DNA from: JAPLSN01 sp964482955
GTDB lineage: Bacteria; Spirochaetota; Spirochaetia; Treponematales; UBA12059
Assembly (NCBI GenBank): GCA_964482955.1
Contig: CAYZZW010000008.1
Span: forward strand, 12,170-76,169
DNA: 64,000 nucleotides
Direction: 5' to 3'
A model generated the notes under the pieces. The model searched no databases. It was given only the letters and a program-made list of their open reading frames with translations, and was not told where the DNA came from. This document shows positions 58,258 to 64,000 of this stretch, piece after piece (the first letter of the stretch is position 1; each line of letters opens with the position of its first letter). The position numbers and the translations under genes are program-made.

Positions 58258-59462
58258 AGGGCATGGCCAATCCGCGCGATTTCATCTCCAAAAACCTAAG
58301 CATGGTCACCATGCTGGTGCTCGTCGTCTTCGTCGGCATGGGCGAGAAGATGGCGGAGCGCTTCCTGCCCCTGTACATCCTGGCGCTCGGCGGCGGAACC
58401 TGGGCGGTCGGGGCGCTCAACGCGATGGACAACCTGCTGTCCGCCCTCTACTCCTTCCCCGGCGGATGGCTCGTGGACCGCATCGGCCACAAGAAGTCGC
58501 TCATCGTCTTCACGCTGATCGCCATGTTCGGCTACCTGATCGTCATCGTCGTGCCAGCGTGGCAGGCGGTGCTCGTCGGTTCCGTCTTCTTCATCTCCTG
58601 GACCGCCGTCTCGCTGCCCGCGATCATGAGCCTCGTCTCCAAGGCCGTTCCCAAGGAGCGGCGGAGCTTCGGGGTGTCGATCCATTCCTTCGTCCGCCGC
58701 ATTCCCATGGCGCTCGGGCCCGTGGTCGGCGGCATCCTCATCGGGGCGTTCGGACGCGTCCACGGCGTGCGTATCGCCTTCGGAGCGGCGTTCCTGATGG
58801 GTCTCGGATCGCTCGCGCTCGTGTGGAAGTACATGGACGACGACAGCCCGCAAGCCGCGGGTCCGGAAGCCGCGAAGATGAAGTTGCGCGAGCTCTTCGG
58901 CCCCGGGCTGCGGAACCTCCTCTCGAGCGACATCCTCATCCGCTTCGCCGAGCAGATTCCCTACGCCTTCGTCGTCGTGTGGGCGGTGGAGAACAACGGC
59001 CTGTCGACCGTCCAGTTCGGCATCCTCACCGCCATCGAGATGGTCACGGCCATGCTCGTCTACCTTCCCGTGGCGTGGCTGGCCGACCGGCACGGCAAGA
59101 AACCGTTCGTCCTCATGACCTTCGGCTTCTTCACGCTCTTCCCCCTCGTCCTCCTCGTCTCCCGTTCGTTCCCCGTGTTCGTGCTGGCCTTCGTCGTACG
59201 GGGCCTCAAGGAGTTCGGCGAACCAACGCGGAAAGCCCTCATCATGGATCTCGCGCCGGAGAACGCCAAGGCGCGCGCCTTCGGCACCTACTACCTCATC
59301 CGCGACGTCATCGTGTCGATCGCCGCCTTTTCGAGCGCGTGGCTCTGGAACAAGGCTCCCGAGGTGAACTTCCTCGTGGCCGCCGGATTCGGTCTCGTCG
59401 GCACCATCCTCTTCGCGATCAAGGGCAAGGATCTGGGGACGCCTCTCAAGAACGCTTCGTAG
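58254..59462 (+). CDS. MFS transporter
   Basis: 402 residues from MKGMANPRDF (GAGG site; ATG overlaps the ChrB-like stop). About twelve membrane helices, and the MFS motif GGWLVDRIGHKKSL between helices 2 and 3 with a second copy WLADRHGKKPFVL in the second half. It resembles drug- or metabolite-exporting MFS proteins. Coupling to the ChrB-like gene is conserved in some lineages and hints at chromate or sulfate-analogue efflux, which is an inference. Confidence 0.88.
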   Translation: MKGMANPRDFISKNLSMVTMLVLVVFVGMGEKMAERFLPLYILALGGGTWAVGALNAMDNLLSALYSFPGGWLVDRIGHKKSLIVFTLIAMFGYLIVIVVPAWQAVLVGSVFFISWTAVSLPAIMSLVSKAVPKERRSFGVSIHSFVRRIPMALGPVVGGILIGAFGRVHGVRIAFGAAFLMGLGSLALVWKYMDDDSPQAAGPEAAKMKLRELFGPGLRNLLSSDILIRFAEQIPYAFVVVWAVENNGLSTVQFGILTAIEMVTAMLVYLPVAWLADRHGKKPFVLMTFGFFTLFPLVLLVSRSFPVFVLAFVVRGLKEFGEPTRKALIMDLAPENAKARAFGTYYLIRDVIVSIAAFSSAWLWNKAPEVNFLVAAGFGLVGTILFAIKGKDLGTPLKNAS

Positions 59463-59557
59463 CAGTATTGCTTCCTCGCTAAAATTGATTGCTGGCTGCA
59501 TATGTTTTCTGTTGCCAATGCATATTAAACTGAGTTATTATATGCATGGAGGACGTT

Positions 59558-59749
59558 ATGAGAACAACCCTTGATCTGCCTGATGCCCTTATGGAAGAAG
59601 CGATGAAGGTCACGAATATCAAAGTCAAGACGGACCTCATCAAACTTGCCCTTCTCAACCTCATCCAAAAGGAAAAAGTAAAGGAAATAGCGAACTACTT
59701 CGGGAAAGTTCCTCTTGATATCGATCTGGACGAGATGAGGAAACGATGA
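59558..59749 (+). CDS. vapB: VapB-type antitoxin
   Basis: 63 residues from MRTTLDLPDALMEEAM, with GGAGG five bases upstream. A ribbon-helix-helix start is followed by TNIKVKTDLIKLALLNLIQKEK, the DUF2191/VapB pattern. The C-terminal tail (GKVPLDIDLDEMRKR) would wrap the toxin. It overlaps vapC by ATGA. The ATs in this pair are richer than in the neighbours, suggesting recent arrival. Confidence 0.87.
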   Translation: MRTTLDLPDALMEEAMKVTNIKVKTDLIKLALLNLIQKEKVKEIANYFGKVPLDIDLDEMRKR

Positions 59750-60132
59750 ACGACATACTCGTGGATTCATCGGTTTGGATTTCGTTTTTAAAAGGAGAAG
59801 CGCGATCCAGACAGCTTGCCGACCTATTGGCCCTCAACAGAATCCGGACAAATGAGTTGATTCTTGCCGAACTCATGCCTTCCTTGCATCAACGAAAGGA
59901 AAAGCATCTTGTTTCATTGTTCAGAGAGATCAAGATAAATGCCCTGAGAATCGATTGGCACGATATCATCGATATCCAGACTTTGAACTTGAAACATGGC
60001 ATCAACAACGTCGGCATTCCCGATCTCATCATCGCGCAAAACTCGTTGCAGTACGGGACGCCGATTCTCACCTATGACCGGCATTTCGCACTGATGGCAT
60101 CGATCCATAAAATCAGGCTCGTTACGCTATGA
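59746..60132 (+). CDS. vapC: VapC PIN-domain toxin
   Basis: 128 residues with PIN signatures ILVDSSVWISFLKG (first Asp at residue 7), NELILAELMPSL, and IPDLIIAQNSLQYGTPILTYDRHF. VapC toxins are metal-dependent RNases that often cut tRNA or rRNA. It follows and overlaps its antitoxin and in turn overlaps the start of fluC. The fluoride channel may therefore be transcribed from the toxin-antitoxin promoter. Confidence 0.88.
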   Translation: MNDILVDSSVWISFLKGEARSRQLADLLALNRIRTNELILAELMPSLHQRKEKHLVSLFREIKINALRIDWHDIIDIQTLNLKHGINNVGIPDLIIAQNSLQYGTPILTYDRHFALMASIHKIRLVTL

Positions 60133-60503
60133 GAGACGCGCTGCTCGTCGTCGCGGGGGGCGGGTTCGGGTCTCTCTGCCGCTACCTCGTCTCGGGTCTG
60201 GCCATGAGGCGCTTCGGGGATTCCTTCGCGTGGGGGACGATGTCGGTCAACCTGATCGGCTGCTTCGCCGTCGGCCTGCTCGCGGGCTTGGTCGAGCGGA
60301 GCGCCCTGCCCGCCCACCTGCGCGTGCTCGCGATATCGGGTTTCCTCGGGGGGTTCACGACGTTCTCCACGTTCTCGCTCGAGTCGGTCCGCATGATCGC
60401 GAACGGCGCGCCGGGCAAGGGATTCCTCAACATCGGCGTGAACGTGATCCTCGGCCTCGTGCTCACGCTCGCGGGGATCGCTCTCACGGGCAGGCGCGCC
60501 TGA
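60129..60503 (+). CDS. fluC: FluC/CrcB fluoride channel
   Basis: 124 residues with four membrane helices. The family signature is GGGFGSLCRYLVS at the start and GFLGGFTTFSTFSLE in helix 3, which holds the phenylalanine box and sodium site. It works as a dual-topology dimer that expels fluoride. No fluoride riboswitch is visible because the gene overlaps vapC. Confidence 0.93.
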   Translation: MRDALLVVAGGGFGSLCRYLVSGLAMRRFGDSFAWGTMSVNLIGCFAVGLLAGLVERSALPAHLRVLAISGFLGGFTTFSTFSLESVRMIANGAPGKGFLNIGVNVILGLVLTLAGIALTGRRA

Positions 60504-60563
60504 ACGTCCGACACGCCCGGCGCGCGTAGTCGACGGGCTTCGGTATCATGGCTTCGCGCCCTC

Positions 60564-60596
60564 ATGCAAATTGTCAATTCAATTGACAATTTGCAT
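60564..60596. repeat. perfect 33-bp AT-rich palindrome
   Basis: Arms of 16 bp (ATGCAAATTGTCAATT and its complement) around one central base. It lies between convergent fluC and the sensor kinase gene. It could form a bidirectional hairpin, but it has no T tract and is AT-rich, unlike the GC stems of typical terminators. Confidence 0.85.
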
Positions 60597-60658
60597 AGGC
60601 AAACATTCCGCCGCATCGTACCGGACGCACGCCTGTGCCCACAATATCGGAGGCGCCG

Positions 60659-62125
60659 TCAAGCTTGATGACCGGTGCCGCGAGCTCCGAAGCTCGGCAG
60701 CGTCACGGTGAAGCGCGCGCCGCCGAGCTCCGAGCGACCGACCGAAACCGTGCCGCCGTGCGCCTTCACGATCTCCGCGACGATGGCCAAGCCGAGACCG
60801 CGGCCGCCCGACGCCGTCGAGCGCGAGGGATCGACGCGATAGAAGCGCTCGAAGATCCGCTCGCGCAGTTCAGGCGGGATGCCCGGTCCCGAGTCTTCCA
60901 CCGAAAAGCCGACGGCAGTCCCGTCGTCAGGAAGGAGCGAGACGCGGACGGTCCCGCCCGCCGGCGCGTATTTCACCGCGTTGTCGAGCAGGTTGTAGAT
61001 CACCTGCCCGACGCGCAGGGCGTCGCCGCGGGCTTCCGCCTTATCGGAAGCCGCGTCCGGCCCACTCGACTCGGCGAACCCGGCATACTCGATCGCGAGC
61101 GAGCGTTCGGCGGCAGCGGCCGCGAAGAGGCCGACCGCCTTCGAGAGGGCGCGCGCGAGGTCGACGCCTTCGATCGCGAGCTCGATCTGGCCGGACTGGA
61201 TGATCTCGAGTTCGCGGAGGGTGTCGACGAGCCTCGACAGGCGGAGCGTCTCCTCGTGCACCGACTCGAGCGTGGCGCGGTCCGCCGGCAGCACGCCGTC
61301 GAGCATGCCCTCCACCGCGCCCCGGATGAGCGTGAGCGGCGTGCGGAGCTCGTGGGCCGAATCGGCGATGAGCCGTCGCCGGGCTTCGTCGAGGCGCGCC
61401 ACGTCCGCGGCCATCGCGTTGAAGGCGCGTGACAGTTCGGCCACCTCGTCGCGCCCCTCGGCGGGGACGGGGTCCACGCGTTTGCCGGCCGCGACCTCGC
61501 CCGCCGCCGCGGCGAGTCTGGCTATCGATTTCGTGAATCTGGACGCGAGCAGGAAGCCGAGCGCGACCGCGCACGCCGTGGCGGCGGCCGCCGACCACGC
61601 GACGGCGGCGAGCACCGCGGAAAGGTACCGTTCCTCGGCGCCCGTCAGCGACGAGTCGACCATTGAGCCGACGAGGACGGTGCCGACGCGGGCGCCGCCG
61701 GCCGACATGACGGGAATACCGTGCGCCAGGTGGGCGGCGGGGTGGAAGCTGCCGAGGACGGCGGAGGCGGTGTCGCCGACGATGACGCCGCGATCGTCCG
61801 CGACGACGACGCGGTCCGAAAGGAAGGGCGCGAGCGACACGGGGGGAGTCCCGCCCGAGGCGGCGCCGTGGATGCCGACGTCGGCCGACGCGGAAAAGAG
61901 GCCGGGCAAGCCGAGAAGGAAGTCCTGCACGCCGGCCCAGCCGTTTCGTTCCGCGTGGAACTCGGCGAGCAAACCGGCGTACGCTTTGGCTTTTTCCGCG
62001 TCGCCCGCGAAGGCGAGCTGGCGGAAGAGCGATTCCGCTGCCGGACGCGAAAGGACGACCGTGACGGCGGCGCTCACGGCCACGACGGCCGCGAAGGACA
62101 GGGCCAGCCGGTAGCGGATCTTCAC
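60659..62125 (-). CDS. sensor histidine kinase (BaeS/CusS-like)
   Basis: 488 residues from GTG overlapping the response regulator stop (GTGA). Two membrane helices (about 7-25 and 165-190) flank a periplasmic sensor. Then come a HAMP domain (GEVAAGKRVDPVPAEGRDEV), HisKA with SAHELRTPLTLI, and a HATPase with LLDNAVKYAPAGG, VEDSGPGIP and GGRGLGLAIV. Intact. The signal is unknown; the nearby copper-type ATPase suggests envelope or metal stress. Confidence 0.9.
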   Translation of the reverse strand: MKIRYRLALSFAAVVAVSAAVTVVLSRPAAESLFRQLAFAGDAEKAKAYAGLLAEFHAERNGWAGVQDFLLGLPGLFSASADVGIHGAASGGTPPVSLAPFLSDRVVVADDRGVIVGDTASAVLGSFHPAAHLAHGIPVMSAGGARVGTVLVGSMVDSSLTGAEERYLSAVLAAVAWSAAAATACAVALGFLLASRFTKSIARLAAAAGEVAAGKRVDPVPAEGRDEVAELSRAFNAMAADVARLDEARRRLIADSAHELRTPLTLIRGAVEGMLDGVLPADRATLESVHEETLRLSRLVDTLRELEIIQSGQIELAIEGVDLARALSKAVGLFAAAAAERSLAIEYAGFAESSGPDAASDKAEARGDALRVGQVIYNLLDNAVKYAPAGGTVRVSLLPDDGTAVGFSVEDSGPGIPPELRERIFERFYRVDPSRSTASGGRGLGLAIVAEIVKAHGGTVSVGRSELGGARFTVTLPSFGARGTGHQA

Positions 62126-62814
62126 GGCGCGTCGTCCCGGAAGCGATAGCCGGCGCCGCGCACGGTCTCGAGGAAGCGCGGCTCGTCCGGATCGTCGCCG
62201 AGCGCCTTGCGGACGTTCTTGACGTGGGCGTCGACGGTGCGCTCGTAGCCCTCGTGGGTGTCCTCGAACAGGGCTTCGAGGATTTCGAGCCGCGACCACA
62301 CGCGGCCCGGGTGCCGCGCGAGGAGGACGAGCAGGTCGAACTGCGCGGTCGTCAGGTCCGCGCGCCGCCCGTCGACCGTCGCCGTCCGGCGCTCCGTGTC
62401 GATCTCGAGTCCGCCGCGGGCGAGTATCGGCGTTTCGGCCGTCGGGCCGGGGCGGGCGCGGCGCAGGATCGCCTTGACGCGGGCGACGAGTTCCCGGGGG
62501 CTAAAAGGTTTTGTCACGTAGTCGTCCGCCCCGATCTCGAGACCCACGACGCGGTCGGTCTCGTCAGCGCGCGCCGACAGGAAGATGACGGGGACGTCGG
62601 AGACTTTCCGCAGCTCGCGGGCCGCCTCGATGCCGTCCATTCCGGGCATGTTGATGTCTAGGATGACGCAGTCCGGCCGCTTGCCCACCGCTGCCGCCAG
62701 GGCGTCCGCGCCGTTCCCCGCGTCGATCACGCGGAAGCCGGAAGCCTCGAGATAGCTCCGGACCAGCGCGACGATCTTGGGCTCGTCGTCCGCCACGAGC
62801 ACGGTCGCTCCCAC
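62122..62814 (-). CDS. OmpR-family response regulator
   Basis: 230 residues from a GTG start with GAGG upstream. The receiver domain has VADDEPKIV (D9, D10), phospho-acceptor D53 in ILDINMPGMDG and VTKPF with its lysine. The C-terminal winged helix reads LTTAQFDLLVLLARHPGRVWSR and YERTVDAHVKNVRKALG. It pairs with the overlapping kinase gene downstream. Confidence 0.92.
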   Translation of the reverse strand: MGATVLVADDEPKIVALVRSYLEASGFRVIDAGNGADALAAAVGKRPDCVILDINMPGMDGIEAARELRKVSDVPVIFLSARADETDRVVGLEIGADDYVTKPFSPRELVARVKAILRRARPGPTAETPILARGGLEIDTERRTATVDGRRADLTTAQFDLLVLLARHPGRVWSRLEILEALFEDTHEGYERTVDAHVKNVRKALGDDPDEPRFLETVRGAGYRFRDDAP

Positions 62815-62888
62815 GCCTTGGTTCCTCCCTGCCGCGATGAATCACTATAGGCGCGCGGACTCCGATGGCGCAAGTCCGCGCCGGCCGC

Positions 62889-63605
62889 TCAGTCGAGGTT
62901 GAACGGCCGCAGGAGCTTGTCCTCGAACACGGGCTTGCCCGTCGCGTCCATCGACTCCACCTTCGCGAAGAGCCAGCCGTCGATCCTCGTCGGATCGGCG
63001 CCGGCCGCGGCGAACGGGGCCGGATCGAGCACCCAGACGAGGTCCTTGTCGTTGGTCGACAGGTCCTTCGCCCATTCGAACATGTTGCCGCCGCCGAGCT
63101 TCACGCCGAAGTGGTCGAGCTTCTGGTGGTAGCCGACGCGCGCGCGCGCCGTCCGCGCGAGGGCCGACATCGTCGCAGCGAACGAAGCCTTCGCGTCCGC
63201 GCCCGAGGCCGCGCTCCCGAGTTCGAATCGGACGCGCAGGCGCCCGTCTTCCGCGGCGTAGGCATAGTCCGCGGTCCGCGGCAGTTTCAAGGCGTCCAGC
63301 CCGGCGGCCAGGAACGGCGCGGCGTCGAGCGAAAACTCCGCGTCGGGACGCGAGAGGTCGGCCGGGCCGCCCGTTCCGTTGTTGCGGGAAAAGTCCGCCG
63401 CGAACGAAACCTCGTCGCCCTCGACCGACGACAGCGTCCACATGCCCGTCCCGTCCGACCAGGCCGCGCGGCTTCCGGACGCGGCCACGGCCGCCTCGAA
63501 CGAGCGCACGGCTGCCTTGCCGACGACATCCGTCGCGTCGCAGCCGGAGAGGATCGCGGCGAAGGCGACGAGCGTCGCCAGGATGGTGATTCCGATTCGT
63601 TTCAT
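62889..63605 (-). CDS. putative lipoprotein
   Basis: 238 residues, signal peptide with lipobox ILSGC (Cys22). The mature part (VGKAAVRSFEAAVAASG, MWTLSSVEGDEVSFAADFSRN, RTADYAYAAEDGRLRVRFELG) has no recognised domain. AAGGAG precedes the ATG. It lies between the copper-type ATPase and the two-component genes on the same strand, so it may be part of the same regulon. Confidence 0.75.
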   Translation of the reverse strand: MKRIGITILATLVAFAAILSGCDATDVVGKAAVRSFEAAVAASGSRAAWSDGTGMWTLSSVEGDEVSFAADFSRNNGTGGPADLSRPDAEFSLDAAPFLAAGLDALKLPRTADYAYAAEDGRLRVRFELGSAASGADAKASFAATMSALARTARARVGYHQKLDHFGVKLGGGNMFEWAKDLSTNDKDLVWVLDPAPFAAAGADPTRIDGWLFAKVESMDATGKPVFEDKLLRPFNLD

Positions 63606-63665
63606 TCCCTTACTCCTTCTATCGTTCGTTCATCCGAGCGCGCGGGATACCCGGTATCCCGTTCT

Positions 63666-64000
63666 TCAAGCCCCGGTCGGCTTCCAGCGCTTCAGGCGAA
63701 GCGCGTTGGTCAGCACCGAAACGGAGCTCATCGACATGGCGGCGGCGGCGATGACCGGATTCAGGAGCGGCCCGCCGAAGGCGTACAGGAGGCCGGCCGC
63801 CACCGGGATCCCGAGCACGTTGTAGCCGAAAGCCCAGAACAGGTTCTGCTTGACGTTGCGGATGACGGCCTTCGAGAGACCGAGCGCCGCTGGGACGTCC
63901 ATGAGGTCGCTCCGCATGAGGACGATGTCGGCGCTCTCCATGGCCACGTCGGTGCCCGAACCGATCGCGATGCCGACGTCCGCCTGCGTCAGGGCCGGCG
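63666..64000 (-). CDS. copA: copper-type P1B ATPase, C-terminal end (cut by window edge)
   Basis: The frame is open to base 64000. It encodes the hinge ADVGIAIGSGTDVAMESADIV, then helix 7 with YNVLGIPVAAG and helix 8 with MSMSSVSVLTNALRLKRW. The YN and MxxSS residues are the Cu(I)-site ligands of CopA-type ATPases. Only about 110 C-terminal residues are present. It would be transcribed toward the lipoprotein and two-component genes. Confidence 0.87.
   Translation of the reverse strand, partial: PALTQADVGIAIGSGTDVAMESADIVLMRSDLMDVPAALGLSKAVIRNVKQNLFWAFGYNVLGIPVAAGLLYAFGGPLLNPVIAAAAMSMSSVSVLTNALRLKRWKPTGA

Overview
The window is 64 kb of bacterial DNA. Most of it is GC-rich, densely packed and coded on both strands. 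An AT-richer block at about 21.1-35.9 kb reads as a horizontally acquired defence cluster. The host is probably a GC-rich member of Spirochaetota. The main hint is an HU-like protein with a DUF4469-type C-terminus at 3.6 kb, and this assignment is only moderately secure. No rRNA, tRNA, origin or phage structural genes were found.

Layout. At 0-3.3 kb lie a Bce-type ABC exporter, cut by the left edge, and a secreted PAP2 phosphatase. At 3.6-4.8 kb are the HU-like protein, its terminator, and an array of about 14 units of a 22-23 bp palindromic repeat. At 4.9-14.1 kb is an accessory zone: HicBA, two methyltransferases (one broken by an in-frame TAG), a nucleotidyltransferase-like protein, two GNAT acetyltransferases, a DUF4143-type ATPase and an Xre-regulated operon. 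At 14.4-15.8 kb three consecutive copies of an unnamed module, which I call the TDAEKTL module, occur, one fused to an HNH nuclease. At 16-20.2 kb are an SF1 helicase, a PD-(D/E)XK-like nuclease with a DUF5655-like end, and a WYL regulator. A 35-aa-period zinc-knuckle protein and an IS3 relic come next.

A complete type 1 BREX operon (brxA-brxB-brxC-pglX-brxU-pglZ-brxL, 21.2-35.6 kb) carries a GmrSD/BrxU-type restriction enzyme between pglX and pglZ. Downstream are an HTH/zinc protein, a tandem-AAA ATPase with its own WYL regulator, and an Xre-ImmA/PIN toxin-antitoxin cassette. That cassette is flanked by 54-bp direct repeats and appears to split another gene. At 43.4 kb a WYL domain is fused to a membrane anchor, an EF-hand and a transglutaminase-like domain. 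At 46.7-50.6 kb lies a giant DUF4062-NTPase-WD40 protein.

From 51.5 to 53.6 kb two diverged copies and one partial copy of a structured repeat element of about 300 bp flank an AraC regulator. Their closing helices are conserved but the internal stems are unrelated. The right end is mostly ordinary: a MocR regulator, DUF2917, a beta-propeller lipoprotein, Pcm, a ChrB-like protein with an MFS transporter, VapBC, FluC, a two-component system, a lipoprotein and the end of a copper-type P-ATPase.

Inference about joint function: BREX would methylate host DNA and block phage replication, and BrxU would attack phages that carry modified DNA. The WYL regulators on both sides are candidates for controlling the island. 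The HNH, helicase, AAA and DUF4062-WD40 genes are candidate additional defence modules. The structured repeats and the repeat-flanked cassette are the least explained features.
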